Under the pieces are notes generated by a model. It saw only the letters and a list, made by a program, of their open reading frames with translations, searched no databases and was not told the DNA's origin. From positions 1 through 29,548 of the forward strand of contig CBDVBD010000023.1 of the NCBI GenBank assembly GCA_965372135.1: 29,548 bases of DNA, in the 5' to 3' direction. The position numbers and the translations under genes were made by a program. This document shows, piece by piece, positions 15,866-24,997 of this stretch (positions within the stretch are counted from its first letter, which is position 1; the number at the start of each line of letters is the position of its first letter). The stretch comes from CBDVBD01 sp965372135 (lineage in GTDB: Bacteria > Electryoneota > RPQS01 > CBDVBD01).

Positions 15866-16879
15866 GGTGGATGTGGCGGCGGCGGGATCCGCTGCGATAG
15901 TTCCGATCCTTGGATCGAAGGTAACATATTTTCCGGCAATTTCACCAACTTCGCCGGCGGCGGAATCTGCGGTTTTGATTGTAACATCACCATCCGGAAT
16001 AATCGAATTGAAGACAACTACGCTTACGGCAAAGGTGGTGGTATCGCCCTGTTTAACCAGTCCGGCTCCTTAATGTACAATAATCTGATAGCAGATAATC
16101 GGACTGCCATCGCCGGCGGAATCTACCTCCAGAATTCCCCCGGTACCGAAATCATCAACTGCACGGTCGCCGCCAATGCCGGTACTCTGGCAGTCGGTGG
16201 AATCGCCGCCTATAATTTCAGCTACGCCGTCATCCGAAATACCATTGCATACGGAAACGAATCGCCTCAGTATCCTAATTTGTTCTCCTCCCTCGACGAC
16301 TCTTTTGCCGTATCCTATTCGGATATCGAAGGCGGTTGGGAAGGAACCAGCAATCTGGACCAGCTGCCCTTGTTCATTGCCGGAACTTTAGGCAATTATT
16401 ATCTCAGCCAAACCGCATCCGGTCAAACTCAACAAAGCCCGGCAGTCGATGTCGGTGATTCACTTGCCGCGCAGTATCACTTAGATACCTTAACCACCCG
16501 GACCGACCAGGTGGGTGATGAAGGATTTGTGGACCTGGGTTTCCACTATTTTGCCGAACCGCAATCCGGCGGAATCGATCCCGAAAATAACCCATGGATG
16601 CCCACCACAGTTAATTTGCACGCTTTTCCCAATCCCTTTAATTCCACTACGAACATCTACTTCACCCTATCCTCAGCTTCCGAGGTTGAACTGGTAGTAA
16701 CCGATATCTTGGGAAGGCAGGTGGCGAAACTCGCACATGATCACTACTCCACGGGCACGCATCACATTACATGGTCAGGGTTGGATCCCAATAATCATAT
16801 GGTGTCAAGCGGAATATATCTTATCCGCCTGACTACCCCCCACAGAACCTGGTCAACAAAAATCTTGTTCTTGAAGTAA
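15866..16879 (+). CDS. Beta-helix exoprotein, C-terminal half with type IX-type sorting domain
   Basis: This is the continuation of the previous entry in the same frame. It encodes further beta-helix turns (GGGIRC, GGGICG, GGGIAL, GGIYL), a linker, and a FlgD-like sorting domain: AFPNPFNSTTNIYF, ILGRQVAKL, SSGIYLIRL and the final KILFLK. If translation restarts, the first ATG is at 16073, but that piece would have no signal peptide and could not be exported, which argues against an independent gene. In the intact reading the gene would be 533 codons plus stop. The sorting domain predicts transfer across the outer membrane by a type IX-like system and surface anchoring or release. Confidence 0.72.
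   Translation, partial: GGCGGGGIRCDSSDPWIEGNIFSGNFTNFAGGGICGFDCNITIRNNRIEDNYAYGKGGGIALFNQSGSLMYNNLIADNRTAIAGGIYLQNSPGTEIINCTVAANAGTLAVGGIAAYNFSYAVIRNTIAYGNESPQYPNLFSSLDDSFAVSYSDIEGGWEGTSNLDQLPLFIAGTLGNYYLSQTASGQTQQSPAVDVGDSLAAQYHLDTLTTRTDQVGDEGFVDLGFHYFAEPQSGGIDPENNPWMPTTVNLHAFPNPFNSTTNIYFTLSSASEVELVVTDILGRQVAKLAHDHYSTGTHHITWSGLDPNNHMVSSGIYLIRLTTPHRTWSTKILFLK
15879..15895 (+). other. GC-rich hairpin 13 bases after the in-frame TGA
   Basis: GCGGCGG pairs with CCGCTGC (one G-U pair) around a three-base loop. It could form in the RNA immediately past the stop codon. It may simply reflect the Gly-rich coding sequence. Confidence 0.35.
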
Positions 16880-16903
16880 CAGTATCCCGCAGTAGAACAA
16901 TAA

Positions 16904-16937
16904 TAAATCCCCTTTCGCAACTGCAAAGGGGGATTTA
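16904..16937. terminator. Hairpin terminator between convergent genes
   Basis: TAAATCCCC-TTT pairs with AAA-G-GGGGATTTA, a 12-bp stem with one bulged G and a loop of about 9 bases. It lies 24 bases after the beta-helix stop codon. The plus-strand tail is TTTATATATTCT, so the U-tract is weak. The convergent gene ends at 17031, so it may serve both directions. Confidence 0.65.
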
Positions 16938-16991
16938 TATATTCTCGTAAGTCTGGTTCCAATGGAATCAGACACAAACTTGCCAACCCTG

Positions 16992-17007
16992 TCCGCCTAC
17001 TGGCGGA
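16992..17007. repeat. Short palindrome TCCGCC-TACT-GGCGGA
   Basis: A perfect 6-bp inverted repeat lies in the convergent intergenic gap, 24 bases beyond the stop of the minus-strand gene. The surrounding bases repeat AACTTG several times. It is a possible weak terminator for the minus strand or a dispersed palindrome. Confidence 0.4.
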
Positions 17008-17030
17008 TTGTTAACTTGCTAACTTGTCAA

Positions 17031-20000
17031 TTACTTCAACAGTACCATCTTCCGGATTTTCGAATCGCCACCGACATCCAACTTATAGAAATATATCCCG
17101 CTGGACGCATAAGTTCCGGATGAATTCTTGCCATCCCATATCACCTGGTGGGAACCCGAAGTCATCACCTGATTTTGCAAGGTATGAACTTTTCGACCCA
17201 GGATATCGTAGATTGCCAACGTAACATGACTGGTATGTGACAAATTGTATCGTATTCTAGTAGCGGGATTAAAGGGATTGGGGTAGTTTTGTTCCAGGCT
17301 GAATTTCACTGGCACCGGATCCGGTTCCTCAGGTTCTACAGATGTCGAAAAATCATTCACGCGCTGCATGAAAAGATTAAAGACAAACTCATGTTCTGAG
17401 GCACGACCGTCCTCCCATGCAACAATGGCTCCGCCGTCACCATCGGAAACGATGGCTGGATACCACTGCCAATAGATCTCGCTATTGACAATATTTCCGT
17501 TCTCTACCCACACCGGATCAGGAAACTCACCATTTCCATTAATGTGTGTACAGTAAATATCACTAACCGCTGTAAAATAGTTACGATCATCCTGCCATGC
17601 GATGTACACACCATCCTCAGTATCACTAATCATCTTTGGATAGCTCTGTTCCCCTTCATCATCACAAATAGATATACCATTAATTGGAAATAAAAGTTGT
17701 CCGGATGGCGTTACTTTCTGCACATAAACATCTGAATCAACATCACTTCTATAATCCGCCCAAATGATGAAAATATTCCCAGCGCTGTCCGACTCCATCT
17801 GGATCCCCTGTTGATTATTCGGAGCATCACAAATGACTAATCCGGAGTCAGCCCAAACCAGATTCCCGAAACGATCCACTCGCTGAGCAAATATGTTTCT
17901 GTCAACGAAATTCCGTCTATCCTCCCAGGCAAACACGGCTCCGCCGGAGCCATCAGGGATTACATTCGGCAGCCTCTGGTTACCTTGGGCATTGCACACC
18001 TCCAGTCCTCCCGCTTGCCATAAGGCATTCCCGTTGGCATCCAACTTCTGCGCGAACACATTATAATCACCGTAAACACCCCCATACCAGGCAATGATGA
18101 CTCCTCCTTCACCATCAGGTACCGCGCTACGGCAAATATCTTCCAAGGTGTCGGCAGACACTTGAACCGGTGGACGCCATGTCTGATTGCCCGAAGCATC
18201 AAGATGTTGGGCGTAGATGCGCATATATGACGGACCCGGTACTATCCCCGACCACGCCACAAATGCACCGCCATTTTCGTCACCAGCAATATACGGTCGT
18301 TCCTGCTCTTCGATTATCGGAAAGATATGTACTCCACCAGGAATCCACGTCGAGGATCCATCACTTTCAAGCCGTTGGGCAAATATTTGATTGAATCCCT
18401 GATTTGAGATACGGTTGTCTTTCCACACCAACAACGCACCGCCTTGAAGATCGGAAATCAGTTGAAGATCATCCATATACCCCGTAGTATCCGGTGTACA
18501 AAGCGGAACCCCATTTTCCTCAAGATAACTATTGCCTTCGGAATCGATAATCTGAAGAACTAAACAAGTATTCCAGCCGTAGCGATTGTCCATCCAGACC
18601 ACCAAAATCCGTTCCCCATTCCCCACCGGGATCATCTGGGGATTAGAAATACTATAATCAATACCGCTGTGGATCTGAAGCCCATTTTGCGGTAATTGAG
18701 GGACACCAGCGCTGTTGTGGTGCTGCAGATACAACCCGGTAGATCCACTCCGAATGTCTGCCCAGAAGAAAAAAGCGCCCTGGTTGCCGTCGGGTTTTAG
18801 AGTTACGGAACGCTGCCAATGTATTGCATCACAGACCACCACTCCATTTGCGGTCCATAACGGTGTCCCAGTGGATGAAATCCGCTGTACATATACATCC
18901 GAGTACCATGGGTTCCCAAATTCCCGTTGGTCTTCCCAGGCAATGATGGCTCCGCCAGTACCATCTGTGGTTAAATGGGGGTATCCTTGCATTTCATCGG
19001 CGTTACACACCAGTAATCCGTTATTGCCCCACAGATAATTTCCCGATGGATCCACTTTCTGTGTATAGATATCAGAAACGGTACAATATGGATCAAGGCG
19101 ATAATCCTGCCAGGTGAAAATAGCACCCCCGTCATCGGAATACATAATCTGGCAGTATCTCTGCTCCATGTTCGCATTACACAACACTCGCCCGGTGTCT
19201 TCATATACCGGATTCCCGAGTGAATTTATACGTTGGAAATACAGATCGCCATGATATGGGTCCCACCTTGTATCCTCCCAAACAATATATGCACCCCCTT
19301 CACCATCCTGACACAGTTCCGGATCGCGTTGATAACTATCCAACGTACAAATTGGTGCACCTTCCAAAGCCCACAGCAATGACCCATCCGGAGTAACTCG
19401 TTGTGCATATATATCTTTTCCGGTACTGGTGACTGACCGTTGGTCTTCCCATGCAACAATTGCACCTCCCTGTCCATCGGTGCACACTGTCAATTCTTCC
19501 TGTCCACTAATCTCATGAATCACCACCAACCCGTCGGTGGGCCAGGCGGGATCAACCTCCCCGTTGGACAATACATGTTGCGCATAAATATTATCTATAG
19601 TATATTCAGGGTAGTAGCCTTGCCAGAAAACTAACAACCCTCCTGTACCATCGGAAATTAAATGAAGATTGATCTGTCCCTCCGGATTGATATTAACCAG
19701 CAGCCCAGCAGGATTCCACAATGGATCACCGTCTGAATCCACTTTCTGCGCATACACATCACCGCTGTAGCAGTTTGCTGGAGCATTGCGAAAGTCAATC
19801 CAGGAAATAATCCAGTTGCCGTCCCCGACGTATATCACCTCCGGATCTTCCTGACGACCTACATCGGAGATAATCAGCTTCCCCCCTTCATCCCATTGGA
19901 CATTCCCATTTACATCGATCTTCTGCGCATACACATCGCGGTAGCCTTCCCGGCAATCCGACCAGGTGTACACCATATCGCCGGTCACCGGATCATGAGC

Positions 20001-20147
20001 ACCAGCCCGATCCCATTGAGTATGATGTCCCTGCCGAAGATTCACACCGGAAGTATCCCAGAGAATTGGGGCATATTGCGCAGATACGCTGGTTACTGTT
20101 AGGGTTGCGAACAGTAACATTAATAGTCGGTTATACCTTTTCATCAT
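17031..20147 (-). CDS. Exported 16-repeat (propeller-like) protein with type IX-type sorting domain
   Basis: The 1038-residue protein has a signal peptide ending near SVSA-Q. Sixteen repeats of about 55-60 residues follow. Each has a (D/N)(I/V)(Y/F)xQ(K/R)(V/I/L) strand, a short SxG turn, an LW strand, and a DGxGGAxxAWED-R block, so the unit resembles a beta-propeller blade. I counted the repeats by the YAQ-type strand. The C-terminus is a FlgD-like sorting domain (QNYPNPFNPATRIRY, ILGRKVHTL, SSGIYFYKLD, KMVLLK). It is predicted to be secreted by a type IX-like system and attached to the cell surface. Ligands are unknown. GGAGGG lies four bases before the first ATG and seven before the second. 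It sits 117 bases downstream of the C25 gene, perhaps co-transcribed. Confidence 0.85.
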   Translation of the reverse strand: MMKRYNRLLMLLFATLTVTSVSAQYAPILWDTSGVNLRQGHHTQWDRAGAHDPVTGDMVYTWSDCREGYRDVYAQKIDVNGNVQWDEGGKLIISDVGRQEDPEVIYVGDGNWIISWIDFRNAPANCYSGDVYAQKVDSDGDPLWNPAGLLVNINPEGQINLHLISDGTGGLLVFWQGYYPEYTIDNIYAQHVLSNGEVDPAWPTDGLVVIHEISGQEELTVCTDGQGGAIVAWEDQRSVTSTGKDIYAQRVTPDGSLLWALEGAPICTLDSYQRDPELCQDGEGGAYIVWEDTRWDPYHGDLYFQRINSLGNPVYEDTGRVLCNANMEQRYCQIMYSDDGGAIFTWQDYRLDPYCTVSDIYTQKVDPSGNYLWGNNGLLVCNADEMQGYPHLTTDGTGGAIIAWEDQREFGNPWYSDVYVQRISSTGTPLWTANGVVVCDAIHWQRSVTLKPDGNQGAFFFWADIRSGSTGLYLQHHNSAGVPQLPQNGLQIHSGIDYSISNPQMIPVGNGERILVVWMDNRYGWNTCLVLQIIDSEGNSYLEENGVPLCTPDTTGYMDDLQLISDLQGGALLVWKDNRISNQGFNQIFAQRLESDGSSTWIPGGVHIFPIIEEQERPYIAGDENGGAFVAWSGIVPGPSYMRIYAQHLDASGNQTWRPPVQVSADTLEDICRSAVPDGEGGVIIAWYGGVYGDYNVFAQKLDANGNALWQAGGLEVCNAQGNQRLPNVIPDGSGGAVFAWEDRRNFVDRNIFAQRVDRFGNLVWADSGLVICDAPNNQQGIQMESDSAGNIFIIWADYRSDVDSDVYVQKVTPSGQLLFPINGISICDDEGEQSYPKMISDTEDGVYIAWQDDRNYFTAVSDIYCTHINGNGEFPDPVWVENGNIVNSEIYWQWYPAIVSDGDGGAIVAWEDGRASEHEFVFNLFMQRVNDFSTSVEPEEPDPVPVKFSLEQNYPNPFNPATRIRYNLSHTSHVTLAIYDILGRKVHTLQNQVMTSGSHQVIWDGKNSSGTYASSGIYFYKLDVGGDSKIRKMVLLK

Positions 20148-20264
20148 CGGACCCTCCGTTATGTTTTTACCGTTGATTTAAGTTAACCCGTTCCACAATC
20201 AAATATTTAAAAGATCAGTAAATCAGTTAAAATCACTCTGGAAAGTTTATTACTTTATTCACCG

Positions 20265-23200
20265 CTACTTCAACAACACCATCTTCCGGCTGCCGTGAAA
20301 CTCACCCGAATCCAACCGGTAGAAATAGATCCCCGCGGCGCAGGAAATCCCATTATGATCACGCCCATCCCATATCACATGATGGTATCCTGCCTCTTGC
20401 ACCCCATTAACCAACGCCGCCACCCGTTGCCCTAATATATTGTACAAGATCAGCTTGACTTGCCCCGGCTGTGGTATCCCATACCGAATAGTGGTTACCG
20501 GATTGAACGGATTGGGGTAATTCTGATCCAGCACAAAATCATTTGGGACCAGAAGTTTTGCAGGCTCCGATTCGGGAACTCCGGTTATGATTTCCGGTGG
20601 GTCGGTGGTAAATTTAATCGCCATCCCGTTAGCCAACTCGTATGCACTGGCGGGATATTCCCCGTTGTAATTATATAAAATCCCAATCTGTTCTGAAGGA
20701 CTTTCGATCCCTGTAGTGGAATAATCGATCCCGGCATTGGTGATGTCGAGGAAGGCGAACAATACTTCCCCATCTCCGGTTGCCGTGGGATAAGCTACCG
20801 GATCATAAAAAACCACTTCGAAGGATTCCGGTTGATTGGCATTGGCATAATGGTTAATCTGGTAGTACTCCACCACAAAAATATCTTCTTGATTGTCATA
20901 ATAGGTGCAAATCTGACCTGTCTCATTAATATTATGCCATAAATCATCCCAAAAAGGCGCCACCATCGCCGGTATCCCGTCTATTCTCGGGATGGTAGTA
21001 TTGTAGAAGTTGGTGATTGTCACTTGCCCCATCGCCAGCCACCCATCAGTAGATACACTCACATAGTCGTAGTCCTGCCCGTAATATTGAAATGAAAACG
21101 GCAGACTGACCGGGATGGTCTCATCGCTGCTGCTGAAAGGAATGATGTCGCCGGATCCGCCAGCCGCCGGAGCAATCTCGACCCAGTCAAATTCCGGACA
21201 CTCCGTGTAGATGGTATCGCCCGTATCATAAGCGAAATAGAACAAGCTGTCATCAAAAGTCGGCGATCCTTGCGTAATTAATCCCACGATAATGTCCCCA
21301 GGGGTAATTTGGGAAAATACATAAGTCTGAAACTGGTGTCCAGAATACAGATCGAATTCCACCGTTGTTTCCGGCATCATATTCCCTGAACTCTGCACCC
21401 GAAACCGGTCACTGCTGATCATTAATGTATCTCCCGGCGCTATCACGGGAAGCGTAATCAGCGAGTCTTGAACCGTCACCTGCGGATGGTTGGTGCGAAA
21501 CACTAACTCGGTGCTGGGAAGTTCCTGCAAACCTAAGTTGGTGATTTCGACCATCAAATCCACCGTTTCCCCTACATCCCAAATCCCGTTGTTGCCATCC
21601 TCCACCGTGATCGATAGCAACTCCAAGTTAGGTGTCGCAATCGGAATACCAAAATTCGCATCCCACGTTTCGCTGCCGGTATCGCTTAGTACCAATGCAA
21701 AATCCAGCATATCCCCAATCGTAAACTGATTGCTGACGCTAATACTGTAATTAGGAACTGACCCCGCAGTATCATCCGGTGCAATATTCCCAAACGATGC
21801 TTCATCCTGGAGAACTGTTACCGTCGGCTCACTACTGGATAAAGTTCCTCCCACATTTACCGCTACGGCGTTGCCATCATTAATCAATATCTCGTATAAC
21901 TCCGCTTGTTCCCCTGGATTTAGGAATTCGTCATTATTGCCCTGCACCTCATCGTGGATCACCACATCGTAATGCTGCAGCCACACCCCGGAAGAAAGAA
22001 CCGGAATCCTCACTTGCGCCGGAAAAACATTCCCGCCCGAAACCGTAATTAGCAGTGAATCTTGGATGCTGGGTATCGTTAGCCCCAAAGATACTTCCCC
22101 CTGATCATCGGTTGCGTAAGCCGCGTAATGTGCTGAATCGTAAAAGGCACAAACTCTTACCCCAGCCACCGGCTCCTGCGCAACGTTATGTACCGAAAAA
22201 CTATAAGTATGGGTTCCTAACAGCGCAAAGTTAGGATAATCAACCACCGGACGCCACGGAATTTCGGTAAACAGCTCCAACTGTGGATCCCCAAGATTGA
22301 TATATTGGTTATACGCAGATCTAATAATCTCAATAATATTCGGATCCACACCGAAGTACGGCTCGAATTGTTGGTACAAATGTAACTTCCCGGATAACAA
22401 CATGGGCGACAACTCTAAATCGGCGGAATCTAACAATGCTGAGTAGATGCCCTTATCTAAAGCATCATTGAAATACGTATGGGTATTCCAGGTTGGACCG
22501 ATAAATCCAACAGCGCCACGGGGTGTATTAAGAGTACCAATCGTCATCCATACCTCCCCAAAACAGCTATTCTCCGACACATCGAACTTCGCCACTCCGC
22601 AGCCAATACCGGTTACTATCGGTAGCTTATTTGCGTTGGATAGTGCTTGTACATTCTGGGTAAAATAGGGCACACCAACCCAGCCGTAACTCCATCCAGC
22701 ACCCCGATAGTTGAGATAGTTCCGTCCCCCATTGATATAGCTGGTTAGCAAAGCCGATGATCCATAATTAAATACGCTGTCCACCCGAGCAAAACCGTGC
22801 TCCAACAGCCGGGCTTTCACCCAGGACTTAGTCTCCCGCATGGTGGGCTCATAGGGCATCGTTTGATCTGCTGCCACTACTGCTTTAGAAAACCAGGTGG
22901 AATCCTGAAAAAATAAATCCCGTTCATGTAGCAAAACCTTCGCTACATGTACTTGAAGTTCATACGAAGTATTTATCACCCACCGCCCCTGAAAAAATTC
23001 CGGAAAATAATCACCTCCCTCTTGGCACACAAACCAATTGTCGTCCAGGTAATATCCCGGATACGAATAGGTCGAAAAAATAGTAGTTGGATCAGCTGTA
23101 TATGTCATGTTAGTAGGGAATTGAGTTTCATCTCCGATAAACAACACATAATCGGGGACATCGGGCCACGTTGTATAAACGTCACCCAAATGGTTGAATA

Positions 23201-23681
23201 CCGCATTGGGATTGTATGGATTTGCACCAATTTCGGTGAATGTGGTCACCGATACCTTGATCCCCTTTTCCCTCCGCCATTGAATCAACGGCTCCAGCTC
23301 GTCTTCCCAAGTATCCGGTGTAATGATCAACTGGTGATCCCCAATAATTTCACGGGTTTCAACCGGATTCAACAATATTTGATCGTATAACTTGGCAAAT
23401 CCATATGATATCGGACGATCCGGTGCTGTCTTGGGGTTACTGCCCGATCCAGCAGTGAAATCTATCCGAATCAACATCCGGCTCACCACTTCCAATCCGT
23501 CACCATCCACCTGAGCACGTACCGGAAATACGGTCAAAGGCGCCATCCTCACGTCCCTTAACACCACCGGATCCCCCAAACGAACCTGCTCTGTCGGAAA
23601 CCACTCACCCTGAAACAGTGGGTCATTATTATTAATCCCATCCAACCGATATCCCGTAACCATGCGGCTGTCCTGTTCCAA
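20265..23681 (-). CDS. Peptidase C25 (gingipain-like) homologue, body and sorting domain
   Basis: The frame of 1138 codons covers the end of a gingipain-type propeptide, the C25 peptidase domain (about 110-470), beta-sandwich domains and a FlgD-like sorting domain (QNYPNPFNPVTTIRY, ILGQRVAAL, AAGIYFYRLD, KMVLLK). GIGCGVAKFD (358-367) and CFGEVW (373-378) align with the segment holding the catalytic cysteine of gingipain R, so Cys361 is the likely nucleophile. The canonical NY-x-G-H-G motif reads NYRGAGW (324-330), with Ala where the catalytic His belongs. The nominal TTG start at 23681 is only the first codon after a frameshift; the true start is at 24007. It may be an inactive or atypical peptidase. 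Confidence 0.82.
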   Translation of the reverse strand: MEQDSRMVTGYRLDGINNNDPLFQGEWFPTEQVRLGDPVVLRDVRMAPLTVFPVRAQVDGDGLEVVSRMLIRIDFTAGSGSNPKTAPDRPISYGFAKLYDQILLNPVETREIIGDHQLIITPDTWEDELEPLIQWRREKGIKVSVTTFTEIGANPYNPNAVFNHLGDVYTTWPDVPDYVLFIGDETQFPTNMTYTADPTTIFSTYSYPGYYLDDNWFVCQEGGDYFPEFFQGRWVINTSYELQVHVAKVLLHERDLFFQDSTWFSKAVVAADQTMPYEPTMRETKSWVKARLLEHGFARVDSVFNYGSSALLTSYINGGRNYLNYRGAGWSYGWVGVPYFTQNVQALSNANKLPIVTGIGCGVAKFDVSENSCFGEVWMTIGTLNTPRGAVGFIGPTWNTHTYFNDALDKGIYSALLDSADLELSPMLLSGKLHLYQQFEPYFGVDPNIIEIIRSAYNQYINLGDPQLELFTEIPWRPVVDYPNFALLGTHTYSFSVHNVAQEPVAGVRVCAFYDSAHYAAYATDDQGEVSLGLTIPSIQDSLLITVSGGNVFPAQVRIPVLSSGVWLQHYDVVIHDEVQGNNDEFLNPGEQAELYEILINDGNAVAVNVGGTLSSSEPTVTVLQDEASFGNIAPDDTAGSVPNYSISVSNQFTIGDMLDFALVLSDTGSETWDANFGIPIATPNLELLSITVEDGNNGIWDVGETVDLMVEITNLGLQELPSTELVFRTNHPQVTVQDSLITLPVIAPGDTLMISSDRFRVQSSGNMMPETTVEFDLYSGHQFQTYVFSQITPGDIIVGLITQGSPTFDDSLFYFAYDTGDTIYTECPEFDWVEIAPAAGGSGDIIPFSSSDETIPVSLPFSFQYYGQDYDYVSVSTDGWLAMGQVTITNFYNTTIPRIDGIPAMVAPFWDDLWHNINETGQICTYYDNQEDIFVVEYYQINHYANANQPESFEVVFYDPVAYPTATGDGEVLFAFLDITNAGIDYSTTGIESPSEQIGILYNYNGEYPASAYELANGMAIKFTTDPPEIITGVPESEPAKLLVPNDFVLDQNYPNPFNPVTTIRYGIPQPGQVKLILYNILGQRVAALVNGVQEAGYHHVIWDGRDHNGISCAAGIYFYRLDSGEFHGSRKMVLLK

Positions 23682-23686
23682 AATCG

Positions 23687-24007
23687 TTACACTGCCCCAT
23701 TATCCCGCCCCACGTCAACCCAGGTACTCCACTGCGGTAAATGTGGCAAATTCCCCGGTTGGATATAATCCCGCTTCATCCTTACAGGACTAAATGTCCC
23801 ACCGCTTGTCGCCTCCAATTCCAACCCATGGAATTGGACTTCAACCGTAATGCCCGAAACATCGTTAGCGATAATCCGGGTCACGAATGGACTATCATTG
23901 CCAGCAATTGGGGTTGCCGATTGCCCCGCGATCCATACCGGACTTCCCCACGCCACCCCGAAAATCCCTAACACCAATCCCCCAATTAAAAGTACTTGAA
24001 ACCTCAT
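23687..24007 (-). CDS. Peptidase C25 homologue, N-terminal piece (signal and propeptide start)
   Basis: The 106-residue frame begins with a signal peptide (MRFQVLLIGGLVLGIFGVAWG) and continues with a gingipain-like propeptide: SGITVEVQFHGLELEATSGG, then the PG-NLPHLPQWSTWVDV motif. It stops at TAA 23687-23689. One base inserted just before that stop, reading GTG-GTA-ACG, would join the frame to ATT-TTG-GAA and give AVVTILEQDSR, which fits the family. The two pieces are therefore one gene with a -1 frameshift. AGGTGG lies upstream of the ATG. Alone, this piece would be exported but inactive. Confidence 0.8.
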   Translation of the reverse strand: MRFQVLLIGGLVLGIFGVAWGSPVWIAGQSATPIAGNDSPFVTRIIANDVSGITVEVQFHGLELEATSGGTFSPVRMKRDYIQPGNLPHLPQWSTWVDVGRDNGAV

Positions 24008-24418
24008 GAATCCACCTGTTATTGTCGATCATCCTTGCGCTTATCATGCAATTATTGCACGAATACGATGCCCTCTATCGGGAAACACCCTTGATAATTC
24101 TGAATTTGAATATACTATACTGCAAGTGTTATACCAAATGGTTGTTATGGTATTTCCTGTGTCTGTGATTATTATTTGAAATCTCAATAATGGTAGGAAT
24201 ATCTCAACTCACCATCGGTACTGTCTGAGCACATAACATACGAAAAAGAACCGAATAATGCAAGGAACAAATTCCCCTTGACCGGAATTTCACATCCATT
24301 CCAAAAACCTGCCACCATACCGCCATATCCTGTCATAATGGCAGATTTGCAGTTATTGTGGCAGATGTCCCCATTTGCCCAATTTCCGCAACTGCCCAAA
24401 TAATAGATAATTACAAAA
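24008..24418. other. Divergent intergenic region with symmetric sites, no gene
   Basis: No credible gene lies in these 411 bases. The only longer frame, on the minus strand near 24184-24477, overlaps a promoter and has no family resemblance. Sites of note are the palindrome TGCAAT-T-ATTGCA at 24047-24059, near the start of the C25 gene, and two direct TGGCAGAT copies at 24339-24346 and 24359-24366. Confidence 0.6.
24309..24366 (+). promoter_or_regulatory. Candidate activator-binding sites upstream of the sigma-54-like promoter
   Basis: TGGCAGAT occurs at 24339-24346 and 24359-24366, exactly 20 bases apart, about two helix turns. The first copy is half of an imperfect palindrome (CTGTCAT-A-ATGGCAG, 24330-24344), and CTGCCA at 24309-24314 is the inverted hexamer. 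They lie about 80-140 bases before the predicted transcription start, the usual place for enhancer-binding proteins. Confidence 0.4.
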
Positions 24419-24435
24419 TTGGCACGCCAATTGCC
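24419..24435 (+). promoter_or_regulatory. Sigma-54 (-24/-12) type promoter of the Hsp20 gene
   Basis: TTGGCACG (24419-24426), four bases, then TTGCC (24431-24435). The invariant GG and GC are ten bases apart, exactly as in the consensus TGGCACG-N4-TTGC(A/T). It points to the Hsp20 gene, with a start near 24446 and a leader of about 70 bases. Confidence 0.65.
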
Positions 24436-24516
24436 AATATATAAACCAGAAAGCAAAAAAATCTGATTGATTCTCATACAAGGATTTTTTGAAACTGAAA
24501 ATAAGGAGAAAGAAAA

Positions 24517-24972
24517 ATGACGTTAGTACGTTGGCAACCAAGAACAATGGCATCACCCTGGCGGCATTTCCTAAGGAACCAGGATCACATGCACCGCATG
24601 TTCGACCATTTCTGGAACGACGATGAAGATGCCATGATGATCCGCTGGCGTCCTGCCGTGGACATCGCGGAAACTGAAAATGAATATACCGTCACCACTG
24701 AACTGCCTGGGATGATTAGGGACGACGTCGAGCTGACCATCAAAGATGATGTCCTGACCCTTAAGGGCGAAAAGAAAAGCCTAAACGGAAAAGAAGAAGA
24801 AAACGTATATTTGGCGGAACGTTGCTACGGCAAATTCACCCGATCCTTCAATCTCAGCAACCGTGTGGACGCCAAGAAGGTCAAAGCGGATTTCAATGAA
24901 GGTATCCTGACTATCCACATGCCCAAAGTGGAAGAAGCAAAACCCAAAGCAATCGAAATTGCCGTAAAATAA
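24517..24972 (+). CDS. Hsp20/alpha-crystallin family small heat shock protein
   Basis: The 151-residue protein has an Arg/Trp-rich N-terminal arm (WRHFLRNQDHMHRMFDHFWND), then an alpha-crystallin domain from about residue 46: RPAVDIAETENEYTVTTELPGM, DVELTIKDDVLTLKGEKK, and YGKFTRSFNL. The A-x-x-x-x-G-V-L-T motif appears as DFNEGILTIHMPK. The C-terminal tail is short and ends IEIAVK. Such proteins hold unfolding proteins in large oligomers in the cytoplasm without ATP. AAGGAGA lies upstream of the ATG. It is a single-gene unit, between a sigma-54-like promoter and a perfect terminator, so stress control is likely. Confidence 0.95.
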   Translation: MTLVRWQPRTMASPWRHFLRNQDHMHRMFDHFWNDDEDAMMIRWRPAVDIAETENEYTVTTELPGMIRDDVELTIKDDVLTLKGEKKSLNGKEEENVYLAERCYGKFTRSFNLSNRVDAKKVKADFNEGILTIHMPKVEEAKPKAIEIAVK

Positions 24973-24997
24973 CCTCCTAATCAAGGTGATGTGCCTC

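Noticed and set aside
24184..24477. 97-codon minus-strand frame upstream of Hsp20
   Set aside because: It overlaps the sigma-54-like promoter, resembles no family, and has no ribosome site. It looks like a chance frame in AT-rich DNA.
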